A stretch of 64,000 nt of DNA from Chromatiales bacterium (ex Bugula neritina AB1). Lineage in GTDB: Bacteria; Pseudomonadota; Gammaproteobacteria; Granulosicoccales; Granulosicoccaceae. The DNA lies in NCBI GenBank assembly GCA_001730015.1, contig MDLA01000192.1:62001-126000 (forward strand). The letters run 5' to 3'. The notes under the pieces were generated by a model, which worked only from the letters and a program-made list of their open reading frames with translations, was not told where the DNA came from and ran no database searches. How positions within the stretch are numbered: position 1 is the stretch's first letter; each line of letters begins with the position of its first letter. Below are positions 25,722 to 35,044 of this stretch, in pieces. The position numbers and the translations under genes were made by a program.

Positions 25722-27808
25722 TCGCAATGACTAACCAGGTAAAGAAAAAAAGTAACATGATGCGACGGAGAAAAACGGTGAATATACCAACAGTCTGCGG
25801 CACACCAACCAGTAGCGGTATTACCCGGTGCGCGCACTTGGGCAAGCTGAGGCTGCTGGCAATCGCTATGAGCACTGCGCTCATTGCGCAACATGGTTAT
25901 GCTGCTACCCTGGATGATGTAAGTTATGCAACGCTGCCCGGCAATCAGCAACAAATTGCCTTTAAGCTGAGTGAAACGGTCACCAATCCACTGTCATTCC
26001 AAATAGAACAACCAGCACAGATTGCAATTGATCTGATGGATACCACCAATGCCCTGGACAAACGAGTGGTGCCTGTCGGCATCGGCAACGTGGAAAGTGT
26101 AAACATTGTCGAGGCCAATGATCGCACTCGCGTCGTGCTGAATCTTGGTGAAATGACTGGTTACGAAACAGAGATTGATGGCGACCGGCTGCTTGTTACT
26201 CTGGATAGTGATGCCGAAGGTTTACTTGACGACACCGGCGATGAAACCATCCCACTCATACTGGAACCTGGCCAGGACGATCTACCCGGGAATGCCGCTG
26301 CCAGCAATGGCACCATGCAAGAGATACCGAGCAGCCTGCCACTTGATTACAAAGCTCCGGAAACTCCCGCAGACGCTCAGGTAATTATTGATGAGCAACC
26401 TGGACAAGATCAACAGGTCAACGTAGAGACAGGTGCTGATACCGAAGAGTACGTCGAACAAACCCCGCTCCCGACACCCACAAATCAGGTTGTCAACCGC
26501 AGTCCCGCATTTACAGGGAATGATTCAGGAAACTTCAGTGGTGAGGAACTGTCGCTGAACTTCCAGGATATAGAAGTACGTTCAGTGCTACAGCTACTGG
26601 CAGACTTTACCGATCTAAATATTGTTGTCAGCGATTCGGTTTCAGGCAAACTTACCTTGCGTCTGAAAAACGTACCCTGGGACCAGGCACTGGACATTAT
26701 TCTGCGTACCAAGGGTCTGGATAAGCGCCACTCCGGAAATGTCGTAATGGTCGCCCCTACCGGTGAGATCGCGGCACAGGAAACAGCAGAACGCGAAGCC
26801 GCACAAAAGGCGATAGAACTGGAGCCATTGCGCACCGAGTTTGTGCAGGTAAATTATGCTAAGGCCACTGAGGTTGCAGCGATACTCAAATCAGATTCCG
26901 GTGGCTTATTATCTGATCGTGGCAGCGTCACAATTGACGATCGTACTAACACAATTTTAGTTAACGATACTTCAGATGTTCTGGGTAAAGTCCGAACACT
27001 GGTCACGCGACTTGATATCCCGGTTCGTCAGGTACTGATCGAATCGCGAATTGTTATTGCCACCGACGATTTCAATCGTGAAATGGGTGTCCGCTTCGGT
27101 GTCACAAGAGACACCACCAACGGAGACGGCGAAGGCGGAGCAATCACCGGTAATTCCAACGGCGTAGCCAGCTTGCTCTCTGGAGGAGACCTCGGTCTTG
27201 ATCGATTCAACGTAAACCTGCCTTCAATCAACCAGGCAGGAAGTATCGGACTGGCATTCGCCAAACTCCCCTTCGGCACTCTGCTTGAGCTTGAGCTTTC
27301 AGCAATGCAGGCAGAAGGGCGCGGTGAAGTGATTTCCAGCCCACGCGTTATCACTGCCAACCAGCGAGAAGCGTATATCGAACAAGGCGTGGAAATACCC
27401 TACCTTGAAGCCTCATCCAGTGGCGCAGCTTCAATCTCATTTCGAAAGGCTGTTCTGGGTCTTAAAGTGAAACCGCAAATTACACCGGATGAGCGTATTA
27501 TCATGGACCTGACAGTAAATAAAGACACAGTCGGCGAAGTGTTTGGAGCCGGTGACACCCGGGTACCCAGTATCGATACAAGAGAAGTGAATACACAAGT
27601 TCTGGTTGCCAACGGAGAGACAGTCGTACTAGGCGGGATATACGAGCAAACGATAATCCAGCAACGCGATCAGGTACCGTTCTTCGGTGATTTGCCTCTG
27701 ATCGGCAAACTGTTTCAGTACAACTCATCCGAAGACGATAAAACAGAGCTGCTGGTATTTGTGACACCAAAAATCGTTAATGACGGAACCTCAACAACGA
27801 GTCGTTAA
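25718..27808 (+). CDS. pilQ: Type IV pilus secretin PilQ
   Basis: Outer-membrane channel through which the pilus passes. Seen: a signal peptide after a longish basic N terminus (hydrophobic region about 44-62, so the true start may be one of the internal Met codons); one AMIN peptidoglycan-binding domain (about 66-165); a Gln/Asp/Pro-rich linker; an STN/N0 domain (ISLNFQDIEVRSVLQLLADF, shown here approximately, near 277-296); an N1 domain; and the secretin domain with VPFFGDLPLIGKLFQ. Length 696. Only one AMIN domain is evident, where many PilQ have two. Last gene of pilMNOPQ; an intrinsic terminator follows. Confidence 0.95.
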   Translation: MIAMTNQVKKKSNMMRRRKTVNIPTVCGTPTSSGITRCAHLGKLRLLAIAMSTALIAQHGYAATLDDVSYATLPGNQQQIAFKLSETVTNPLSFQIEQPAQIAIDLMDTTNALDKRVVPVGIGNVESVNIVEANDRTRVVLNLGEMTGYETEIDGDRLLVTLDSDAEGLLDDTGDETIPLILEPGQDDLPGNAAASNGTMQEIPSSLPLDYKAPETPADAQVIIDEQPGQDQQVNVETGADTEEYVEQTPLPTPTNQVVNRSPAFTGNDSGNFSGEELSLNFQDIEVRSVLQLLADFTDLNIVVSDSVSGKLTLRLKNVPWDQALDIILRTKGLDKRHSGNVVMVAPTGEIAAQETAEREAAQKAIELEPLRTEFVQVNYAKATEVAAILKSDSGGLLSDRGSVTIDDRTNTILVNDTSDVLGKVRTLVTRLDIPVRQVLIESRIVIATDDFNREMGVRFGVTRDTTNGDGEGGAITGNSNGVASLLSGGDLGLDRFNVNLPSINQAGSIGLAFAKLPFGTLLELELSAMQAEGRGEVISSPRVITANQREAYIEQGVEIPYLEASSSGAASISFRKAVLGLKVKPQITPDERIIMDLTVNKDTVGEVFGAGDTRVPSIDTREVNTQVLVANGETVVLGGIYEQTIIQQRDQVPFFGDLPLIGKLFQYNSSEDDKTELLVFVTPKIVNDGTSTTSR

Positions 27809-27831
27809 TCGTTAATTAAAATAACTCTTGA

Positions 27832-27860
27832 AAAGCCGCGATTTATCGCGGCTTTTTTTT
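27832..27860 (+). terminator. Intrinsic terminator after pilQ
   Basis: A stem of about ten pairs, AAGCCGCGAT and ATCGCGGCTT (within 27832-27854), with a 2-to-4-base loop, followed by eight T. It ends the pilMNOPQ transcript before aroK. Confidence 0.93.
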
Positions 27861-27918
27861 GTCTGCAATTTAACCTGCAATCCTGTAGTGTTCAGCCATC
27901 ATCTTTTCACACAACACT

Positions 27919-28479
27919 ATGGCTAGTATTTTTCTGATCGGGCCGATGGGCGCCGGCAAAACAACCGTCGGCAAACAACTGGCACGACGACTAAACAGGG
28001 CTTTCCACGACAGTGATCGTGAAATAGAGGCCGCCTGTGGTGTCGATATCCCGACAATCTTCGACTTCGAAGGCGAGCCCGGCTTTCGGCGACGCGAAGC
28101 ACGCATGATCGACATACTGACCCGTAAGCAGAATATTATATTGGCAACCGGTGGCGGCGCTGTCCTGCGCGAGGAAAATCGCCACAGACTGAAAAATCGA
28201 GGAATCGTTGTATTTCTCGATGTCAATATAGATGTCCAGGTTGAACGAACTTCTCGAACCAACACTCGGCCGCTTTTGCAACAGGGAGACGCACGCGCCA
28301 CACTGCTCGAGATGAGCCGCCAGAGAGATCCGATCTACCGCTCGGTTGCCCACGTAAATGTCAGTACCAGTCGACAACGCCACCGCCGTGTGGTAGATCG
28401 CATTTGCCGTATGGTGGAACAATACCAGCGTGACAAAAATAGCCAGTCTTCAGTCCATGCTGGCACTCCAAAGGCCTGA
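27919..28479 (+). CDS. aroK: Shikimate kinase
   Basis: Phosphorylates shikimate at O3, step five of the shikimate pathway. Seen: P-loop GPMGAGKTT (8-16); the DSDREIE segment (32-38) with the shikimate-binding Asp; FEGEPGFRRREARM (about 51-64), where the conserved FR(x)E is present; ATGGGAV (76-82); and the LID segment RTNTRPLLQ. Length 186 is slightly above the usual 173 because of a polar C-terminal tail. Six bases precede aroB; aroK-aroB-damX is a conserved gammaproteobacterial order. Confidence 0.98.
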   Translation: MASIFLIGPMGAGKTTVGKQLARRLNRAFHDSDREIEAACGVDIPTIFDFEGEPGFRRREARMIDILTRKQNIILATGGGAVLREENRHRLKNRGIVVFLDVNIDVQVERTSRTNTRPLLQQGDARATLLEMSRQRDPIYRSVAHVNVSTSRQRHRRVVDRICRMVEQYQRDKNSQSSVHAGTPKA

Positions 28480-28485
28480 ATCAAA

Positions 28486-29601
28486 ATGACCGAACCCGCT
28501 CTTACCGTCGACCTCGGTGAACGCAGCTATCCGCTGTACATTGATAGTCAGATTATTTCATCAGAATCACTCTACCGGAAACATATCAGCGGCCGGAATG
28601 TATTGATTGTCACGGATGAAAACACCGCGCCTCATTACTTACCCGCACTGCAGGAGACCTTATCCGGCTTTAACTGTAATCGCCTGGTACTTCCACCCGG
28701 AGAATCGCAAAAAACCCTTGATACTGTCGCTTCAATATACGATCAACTGATGCGCGACCGGTTTGATCGTAATAGCACTTTAATTGCGTTGGGTGGCGGT
28801 GTTGTTGGAGATATCTGCGGTTTTGCAGCAGCTACCTATCAGCGCGGGGTTCGGTTTGTACAGGTACCGACCACACTGCTGGCTCAGGTTGATTCATCAG
28901 TTGGCGGGAAAACCGGTGTCAACCATCCACTGGGTAAAAACATGATCGGCGCATTCCATCAGCCAGCCTGCGTTATCGCCGACATGGATACCCTGACTAC
29001 ATTGCCGGCTCGCGAGTTGAAAGCGGGACTCGCCGAAGTGATTAAGTACGGTTTAATCGACGACGCAGAATTTTTTCAGTGGGTTGACAAAAATCTGTCC
29101 GGACTATTGTCGCTGGAAGCAACCAGTCTGAGACAAGCTGTCGCTCACTGCTGCGAGAATAAAGCACGCATTGTTGCGAGTGATGAGCGTGAAAAAGGTA
29201 AGCGTGCGTTGCTGAATCTGGGGCACACTTTCGGCCATGCGATTGAAAATGCGTGCGGCTACGGCGTCTGGCTCCATGGTGAGGCAATTGCGGCAGGCAT
29301 GTGTCTGGCAGCACAATTTTCTATCGCTCTCGGTCAACTGCCCGAGCCTGATCTTGCGATAATCAAGTCCGTATTCCAGAGAGCAGATTTACCAGTACAA
29401 CCACCCGCTGAAATGACCGCGCAGGATTGCCTGAATCTGATGTCCAGAGATAAAAAAGTAAAGGATAACATTCTGACCCTTGTTTTAATGAAGGGCATTG
29501 GCCGGGCATTTCTGAGTACCGACTACGATCGAAGTATCCTTGAACACACGCTCGATTCAGCGTTTTCGGGCGCTGCCGGATGCCTGTCCGAGAATGAATA
29601 A
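28486..29601 (+). CDS. aroB: 3-dehydroquinate synthase
   Basis: Converts DAHP to 3-dehydroquinate with NAD and a divalent metal, second step of the shikimate pathway. Seen: the NAD-binding ALGGGVVGD (about 101-109), TTLLAQVDSSVGGKTGVN (about 129-146), the metal ligand regions GLAEVIKYG (about 180-188), LNLGHTFGHAIE (His ligands, about 243-254) and LHGEAIAAGM (about 264-273). Length 371 is typical. Directly after aroK; no clear terminator follows. Confidence 0.99.
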   Translation: MTEPALTVDLGERSYPLYIDSQIISSESLYRKHISGRNVLIVTDENTAPHYLPALQETLSGFNCNRLVLPPGESQKTLDTVASIYDQLMRDRFDRNSTLIALGGGVVGDICGFAAATYQRGVRFVQVPTTLLAQVDSSVGGKTGVNHPLGKNMIGAFHQPACVIADMDTLTTLPARELKAGLAEVIKYGLIDDAEFFQWVDKNLSGLLSLEATSLRQAVAHCCENKARIVASDEREKGKRALLNLGHTFGHAIENACGYGVWLHGEAIAAGMCLAAQFSIALGQLPEPDLAIIKSVFQRADLPVQPPAEMTAQDCLNLMSRDKKVKDNILTLVLMKGIGRAFLSTDYDRSILEHTLDSAFSGAAGCLSENE

Positions 29602-30002
29602 TCAACTGCAGATGCGATCTTTTGCCCGACCTCCTGACTGATATACAGGAATCTGTTGCTGAGTCGGTTATCGATTGCGGATGATTATTTGCCGCCTATG
29701 ATCACAGGTATTTATTACTGCAGCTAACACATTATTGCCGTAGGCCACTGCGTAATCTAAACTTGAAGAAAATGGTTTAAAATTACTGGCTTGTCAACGA
29801 ATTAAGGTTCAATTTTCAGACAACAAATTAAGTTTTTGTTACACCCACATCGGCTATTTGGTGGAGCTTGAGCCCTCCTGCTGGTCGCTGTGTAAAGAAT
29901 ACAGAACTACGTTTTGACAGACTTTGTAATCCATCCACTTCGCTATACTTACATTAGAGTGGCACGTCCACTCGATTATTCACCAACGTATCAGGTAGAA
30001 CA
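29602..30002 (+). promoter_or_regulatory. aroB-damX intergenic region with promoter and hairpin
   Basis: In these 401 bases I find no gene. Near the 3' end a good -10 TATACT (29944-29949) lies just before a perfect inverted repeat GAGTGG-5-CCACTC (29957-29973) that would span the transcription start. A consensus TTGACA occurs at about 29914 but at 24 bases from this -10, too far for a normal pair. The repeat may be an operator or a 5' stabilising hairpin. This places damX under its own control in addition to any read-through from aroB. Confidence 0.45.
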
Positions 30003-32063
30003 ATGACAGTTGACGACGCGAATGCCCAGGTCACTCTGCACGATGAGGCAATTGAAGAACTCGGCCTCAACGATCAACCATTCATTGACAACAAAAAACG
30101 CAATCGATTCAGCGATTCGACGACTCAAAAGATACGCTCTGCGCTGGAGCAGCACTTACGCTTTGGCGAATCTCTGCATCTTTTCCTCGGGGAGGAAGGG
30201 GCAGGCAAAACCGTTTTTCTGTCTCAGCTGATCAAGAACTGTAAATCCACAATCAAACCCTTTGTAGCGAAGGGCGCTGAAAATTTCGAGGCGCTGGCGT
30301 TCCTTGCCGCAGTTCTGAATCAGTTAGGAGGTGAGGCAGCGGAATCGGTATCGGACCATGTCGATGCTCTGATTCCATTATTTGAAAATCTCGCCGAAGA
30401 GAATTTGAGCGTCGTACTGGCAATAGATGATGCTCACCTTGCTCCTATTGAAGAAATTGCAGAGCTCATTGACATAATGCCCTCCTTTACGGACCGAGAG
30501 CAGAAAAACGCCAGGTTATTACTCACCGCAGAACCACGTTTAAAAGACGAACTCAAAGCAATAGCCGATGAGTTCGAGGAACTGACACTCCAGCACGCAA
30601 CAACAACTCTCTATCCGCTGGACAAGGAACGGGTCCGCGAATACCTCACCACTCGCCTGAACCAGGTCGGTCACACCGATGTCTTTCCATTCACGGATAA
30701 ATCGATTGAAAAGATCCATCACGATTCAGGTGGATTGCCGGCAAGAATTAACCCGCTGGCCGCAAAATACCTGAACAACGTTTACGCTGGTGGAATTGGC
30801 TCCGGTGGTAGCGGGCTGTTGGCCGCCCTAGGTTGGCCAATCCTGGCAATGGGTGCTGCGGCTGTCGGGCTTATCGCCTGGGGGCTGTCCATGTTTTTCA
30901 GCGGCACCGCGGAAGACACATCGCTGGCCGATGCACAATCCGGGGTAGACAACATCACATTGGTCGCAGAGCAGGACGATATTGTTGTTACCGACGTCAG
31001 CACCGATTCCATTACACCAGTAACAGCAACATCGGTTGCCAGCAACGATATCACCACCGGTCCGGAAATAGCTGAAGAGGACGACGGTCTGGTTCTTCCT
31101 CAGGATCTGCAAACAGAAACCTCAACCGCTATGGCCAGCCAGGTCAGTAACGTCCAAAACGATGCCGGAGAATTAACTGCAGGCAACCTGACTGACACTA
31201 CGCCAACAGCAGACAACGTCACCTCGACACAAACAACGATAGCCGCAGACACTTCCTCGACAACAGCAGCACCGGAATCGGTGGTTGCCGAGATAGTCCA
31301 GCCAGTTGCAACTGAAGCCGACGACACAGTTGCCGAAGCGCTGGAAAACACACCGGTAGAGCCTACCGAGACCGAAATTGTAATCGCCAGCATTGATGCA
31401 ACAAAGCAGGAACCCGCAGTAATGGTACCTGAGCCGGCGACGGTTGAAACAGTGGTCGCCGTTGAGCCAAAAAAAGTCACGAACGCAGATCGCGTCCCTG
31501 AGCCCGTTGCTGCAGAACCAGTAGTTCCTGAATCAGTTGCGGTAGCCATCGACGATGCACAGGTTTCCGACCAGAGCCCGGTGGTTCCGGCCGCCACCCC
31601 TGATCCGGTAAGCGTTGCCGTCGCGGTTGCTGTAGACGCAGCCCCAACGTCCTCCGGCGCCGTTGCTGTCGATACAGGTAATAACGGCGTTGCTGTTCAG
31701 CTACCCACCCTGAATTCAGCTGAAAACACGCTCGATTCTCAGACAACTATTGAAAAAGCTATCGAGAACGAACGCTGGGTGCTATTCCAGGCTCCTACCA
31801 AATTCACTGTACAGCTGGCAACTTCAAGAGAGCGCAGTTATATCATTGAGCTGGCGCAGACACTGGAAGCAGAAAACCCGATCGCAATCTATCCATTTTT
31901 AACGACCAACAGTAATAATCCTGTTTTCGGTTTACTTTCCGGTCTTTACGAAACACGCACCGAGGCAATTCAGGCAGTGGCTGAAATGCAGCCCGCAACC
32001 AAGCAGTTCGGTGTCTGGATTCGCCCAATAAGTGATCTGCAGGCAGCCATCAAAAAACGCTAG
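30003..32063 (+). CDS. damX: DamX-like AAA ATPase with SPOR domain
   Basis: Probable cell-division protein. Seen in order: an ExeA-type AAA ATPase domain with Walker A GEEGAGKT (63-70), Walker B LAIDDAH (about 141-147) and a LLTAEPRL segment; one TM (about 270-300, GLLAALGWPILAMGAAAVG); a long Thr/Val/Ala/acidic, low-complexity periplasmic linker (about 305-590); and a C-terminal SPOR-like domain (about 605-675, FTVQLATSRERSYIIE start) that should bind denuded septal glycan. Position after aroK-aroB matches damX. E. coli DamX lacks an active ATPase, whereas longer homologues in other gammaproteobacteria have one. The stop codon TAG shares its last base with the left end of a repeat element, so the 3' end may have been altered. 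Confidence 0.87.
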   Translation: MTVDDANAQVTLHDEAIEELGLNDQPFIDNKKRNRFSDSTTQKIRSALEQHLRFGESLHLFLGEEGAGKTVFLSQLIKNCKSTIKPFVAKGAENFEALAFLAAVLNQLGGEAAESVSDHVDALIPLFENLAEENLSVVLAIDDAHLAPIEEIAELIDIMPSFTDREQKNARLLLTAEPRLKDELKAIADEFEELTLQHATTTLYPLDKERVREYLTTRLNQVGHTDVFPFTDKSIEKIHHDSGGLPARINPLAAKYLNNVYAGGIGSGGSGLLAALGWPILAMGAAAVGLIAWGLSMFFSGTAEDTSLADAQSGVDNITLVAEQDDIVVTDVSTDSITPVTATSVASNDITTGPEIAEEDDGLVLPQDLQTETSTAMASQVSNVQNDAGELTAGNLTDTTPTADNVTSTQTTIAADTSSTTAAPESVVAEIVQPVATEADDTVAEALENTPVEPTETEIVIASIDATKQEPAVMVPEPATVETVVAVEPKKVTNADRVPEPVAAEPVVPESVAVAIDDAQVSDQSPVVPAATPDPVSVAVAVAVDAAPTSSGAVAVDTGNNGVAVQLPTLNSAENTLDSQTTIEKAIENERWVLFQAPTKFTVQLATSRERSYIIELAQTLEAENPIAIYPFLTTNSNNPVFGLLSGLYETRTEAIQAVAEMQPATKQFGVWIRPISDLQAAIKKR

Positions 32064-32320
32064 TGTACTGTAACCTTCAAAATCTACGAATGAGAGCTTG
32101 TCATTTGGTTTACAGCAAGGCGTAGCTCGCAGAGAATGGCCACTCCCTTTTCAAGAGCTACAACGCAGCTGTGGACCAAATGCCGAGCTCACGAAGTGGC
32201 GATCGAGTAAAGTGCTTTGATAATAATAATAACTAAAACTCAGAAACTCTATGAATTTAGGTAAAAACAGGGCACTTTGGTTGATTGACTCATTGGTGGA
32301 GTTTGAAGGTTACAGTACAC
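32063..32320. mobile_element. MITE-like element with terminal inverted repeats
   Basis: 258 bases bounded by inverted repeats of about 31 bases: GTGTACTGTAACCTTCAAA at 32063-32081 is perfectly repeated, inverted, at 32302-32320, and the next 12 bases continue with 3 mismatches. It has no coding capacity. Inside are two further nested stems: CATTTGGT with ACCAAATG and GTAGCTC with GAGCTAC in the left half, and AAAGTGC with GCACTTT in the right half. A half-copy lies at 60249-60367. I see no clear target duplication (TA on the left, AA on the right). Class: miniature inverted-repeat element or REP/BIME-like unit, mobilised in trans if at all. Confidence 0.8.
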
Positions 32321-32321
32321 A

Positions 32322-32426
32322 ACCCAGCAACTGACTGCCGCAGAACAATCTGGTGTTCGTGCTGCAGATCAGGTTGCACTAAACGAAAAGGGCACACTGC
32401 TCACCTATCACAACAGCGACAGATAG
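32322..32426 (+). pseudogene. Possible former 3' end of damX
   Basis: Directly after the element, 34 sense codons run to a TAG (32424-32426) in the damX frame, starting TQQLTAAEQSGVRAADQV. There is no start codon, and the amino acid use is protein-like. It may be the original C-terminal tail of DamX cut off by insertion of the 258-base element (86 codons, so the frame is kept). Against it: removing exactly 32063-32320 would leave a TAA at the join, and the SPOR domain is already complete upstream. Confidence 0.3.
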
Positions 32427-32450
32427 ATTCTGTTGCGGTAACCTGTAACG

Positions 32451-34193
32451 ATGGCTGGCAGGATTCCACAATCATTCATCGACGACTTATTAGCACGAGT
32501 CGACATCGTTGAAATAATTGACCGATACGTTCCTTTGAAAAAAACAGGAGCCAACCATAAGGCCTGCTGTCCATTTCACGGAGAAAAAACCCCGTCGTTT
32601 AACGTCAGTCAAACGAAGCAGTTCTACCACTGTTTCGGTTGCGGCGTGCACGGAACCGCCATTAGTTTTCTCATGGACTTTGACCACATGCATTTTGTCG
32701 ATGCTGTGGAGTATCTGGCTGATCGGGTTGGCCTGACGGTCCCACGCGATGTACTGGTCCCTGTCAGCGCATCCCAGCAAGGCTTATACGATACCCTGAA
32801 ACAAAGTGCTATTTTTTTCCAGAACGAATTGCGCACTTCACAGGAAGCGATAAGCTACTTAAAAAATCGCGGGATCAGCGGCGAAACAGCGCTGGAATTT
32901 CAGCTCGGTTTCGCACCGTCTGCCTGGCACTCTCTGACAAAAAAATTCGGTAACTCGGAATCATCGCTACTCACCAGCGGAATGCTGGTACGCAACGACA
33001 GTGGCAAAACCCACGATCGCTTTCGCAACCGGATTATGTACCCGATCAGAGATCGGCGCGGCAGAGTTATCGGTTTCGGCGGCCGGGTTATGGATAACAG
33101 CGAGCCGAAATATCTAAATTCCCCGGAAACTCCGCTCTTTCAAAAAGGCCGTGAACTGTACGGACTATACGAGCTGCGAAAAGCTACCAGAAACAGCCCC
33201 CAGAGAATTATAGTGGTTGAGGGCTACATGGATGTGATTGCGCTGGCTCAGGCCGGGCTCAAATACGCTGTCGCTACCCTTGGCACAGCGACTTCCAGTG
33301 AGCAGGTTTCGCTGCTGTTCCGTGAGACAGACGAGGTCGTCTTCTGCTTCGACGGAGACAGCGCCGGTCGCAAGGCTGCCTGGCGCGCGTTAAATTCAGC
33401 ACTCCCGTCTCTTAAATCCGGACGCGATGCGCGCTTTATGTTCCTTGCAGATGGCAAAGATCCGGACAACGTAGTCAATGAACACGGCAGCGAACATTTT
33501 ATTAAGCTAATACAGGAAGAATCGCTGGAAGCGTCAGAATTTCTGCTGCAGGAACTGCAGCGGCAAGCTGGGAAGGGAAGCGAGACAACCGGCGCAAGCC
33601 ATAAAGCACGGCTAGCTGAGCTGGCCCGCCCTCTTGTTGAAAAAATGCCATCAGGTGTTTACCGGAATCTGGTACAAGAGCAATTCGAGCAGTTAGTCGG
33701 TGTCGAGGTGTTTCCGAAACGGTCAGCCCGCCAATCAGTAAAAACAAACAGCAATCAAACGACACAACCGACACAACCGACAGCGGTGCGCAGTGCAATA
33801 ACGGCCATTCTAAATGAGCCAGCAATAATTTGGGATATTGACCCCGAAGAGTTTGACTTTTCAGATCAGATACCCGGGGCACAGCTGTTGTTAAATATTA
33901 TCAGCCTGATCGAGCTACAGCCAGGGATAACAAGCAGCGGCATACTGGAAAATTATCGCGACAAACCCGAGTGGAATATTCTTAATAAGCTGGCACTATC
34001 AGGCCTTGCAGATTCCGACGAATCCAGCGTCGATAAACCATTAAATATTGCCAGACACGCCATTCGCAAGCTAAATGAAGAATCACTACGCAGACAACTC
34101 AAAGCCGATGCCGGTGGTGTTGCCAGGCCATCCGAAATGAGTGAAGCTGAAAAAGAAGAATTGCGCCGTAAATTCAGTGCGCTGAAAAAATAG
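32451..34193 (+). CDS. dnaG: DNA primase DnaG
   Basis: Synthesises RNA primers at the replication fork. Seen: the N-terminal CHC2 zinc-binding domain (C40-x2-H43 in CCPFHGEKTPSF, C61-x2-C64 in YHCFGCG), the catalytic core with the RFRNRIMYPIRDRRGRVIGF block, the TOPRIM domain with VVEGYMDVIAL (about 262-272) and FCFDGDSAGRKAAW (about 302-315), and a C-terminal DnaB-binding helical domain. Length 580 is normal. It is not in the rpsU-dnaG-rpoD operon usual for the group; rpsU is 14.7 kb away. The stop TAG shares its G with the GTG start of rsmE. Confidence 0.98.
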   Translation: MAGRIPQSFIDDLLARVDIVEIIDRYVPLKKTGANHKACCPFHGEKTPSFNVSQTKQFYHCFGCGVHGTAISFLMDFDHMHFVDAVEYLADRVGLTVPRDVLVPVSASQQGLYDTLKQSAIFFQNELRTSQEAISYLKNRGISGETALEFQLGFAPSAWHSLTKKFGNSESSLLTSGMLVRNDSGKTHDRFRNRIMYPIRDRRGRVIGFGGRVMDNSEPKYLNSPETPLFQKGRELYGLYELRKATRNSPQRIIVVEGYMDVIALAQAGLKYAVATLGTATSSEQVSLLFRETDEVVFCFDGDSAGRKAAWRALNSALPSLKSGRDARFMFLADGKDPDNVVNEHGSEHFIKLIQEESLEASEFLLQELQRQAGKGSETTGASHKARLAELARPLVEKMPSGVYRNLVQEQFEQLVGVEVFPKRSARQSVKTNSNQTTQPTQPTAVRSAITAILNEPAIIWDIDPEEFDFSDQIPGAQLLLNIISLIELQPGITSSGILENYRDKPEWNILNKLALSGLADSDESSVDKPLNIARHAIRKLNEESLRRQLKADAGGVARPSEMSEAEKEELRRKFSALKK

Positions 34194-34921
34194 TGAGAAT
34201 CCCCCGGGTTTTCAGTAGTCAGTCTATGACGGTTAACGAGGCTCTATCTCTAGATGCTGAATCCTCGAAATACCTGACTCGAGTTCTGCGCATGCAAGCA
34301 GGGGATCCCGTTATCCTGTTTAACGGTGACGGAAACGACTACCACAGTGTTATTGGAACCGTCGGTAGAAACGTCAGCGTAGAAATTTCTACTCAACAGC
34401 GCAACCCGTCAGAATCAACCTTAAAGATCACATTGGTACAATCACTTGCCAAGGGTACAAAACTAGATCTGATTATCCAAAAAGCAACAGAGCTGGGCGC
34501 ACACCGGATCTCACCTATCTCCAACGAGCGTTCGATACTTCGTATAGACACTGACCGGACCAAGCGAAAAATGGACCACTGGCGCAATGTCGCGATCAGT
34601 GCGTGTGCTCAATGCAACCGCAGCGTCATTCCACAAATCGATTCACCCATGAGCTTTGCCGACTGGCTGGCACTATCCGAACCCGAAAATACATTTTTAC
34701 TGCACCCGCACACAGACCGCAGCTTCGGTGACGTAACAGTGACTCAATCACGTTGCTCTGTTGTAGTTGGGCCAGAAGGCGGCTTCAGCGAAGCCGAATT
34801 TGCGCAATCAGTTGAACACGGCATCACACCTGTGCGCTGTGGCCCACGCATTTTGCGGACAGAAACCGCCGGGTTTACAGCAATTTCTATATTGCAGGCC
34901 CGCTTTGGCGATCTTCACTAA
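34193..34921 (+). CDS. rsmE: 16S rRNA (uracil1498-N3)-methyltransferase RsmE
   Basis: SPOUT-class SAM-dependent methyltransferase acting on U1498 of assembled 30S subunits. Seen: RIPRVF at the start, an N-terminal PUA-like domain (about 1-70) with YLTRVLRMQAGDPV, the SPOUT trefoil-knot region with LVQSLAKGTKLDLIIQKATELG (around 83-104), VVGPEGGFSEAEF (about 188-200) and the LGPRILRTETA-type end (GPRILRTETAGF). Length 242 is typical. It starts with GTG at the dnaG stop, so the two are translationally coupled. Confidence 0.97.
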   Translation: MRIPRVFSSQSMTVNEALSLDAESSKYLTRVLRMQAGDPVILFNGDGNDYHSVIGTVGRNVSVEISTQQRNPSESTLKITLVQSLAKGTKLDLIIQKATELGAHRISPISNERSILRIDTDRTKRKMDHWRNVAISACAQCNRSVIPQIDSPMSFADWLALSEPENTFLLHPHTDRSFGDVTVTQSRCSVVVGPEGGFSEAEFAQSVEHGITPVRCGPRILRTETAGFTAISILQARFGDLH

Positions 34922-35044
34922 GCCGCATTTTTCATCGGTCAGACAGGATCTCACTTCACCTTTGATTCCACAGAGAATTTTTTCTCCTGCACATATCAAA
35001 CAAACTATTCGAGGTGAGAAAAAATCCCCGGTGAAAACAATTCT

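Noticed and set aside
30782..31057. Reverse-strand frames over the DamX linker
   Set aside because: They mirror the low-complexity Thr/Ala/Val linker of DamX and are Ser/Ala-rich artefacts.
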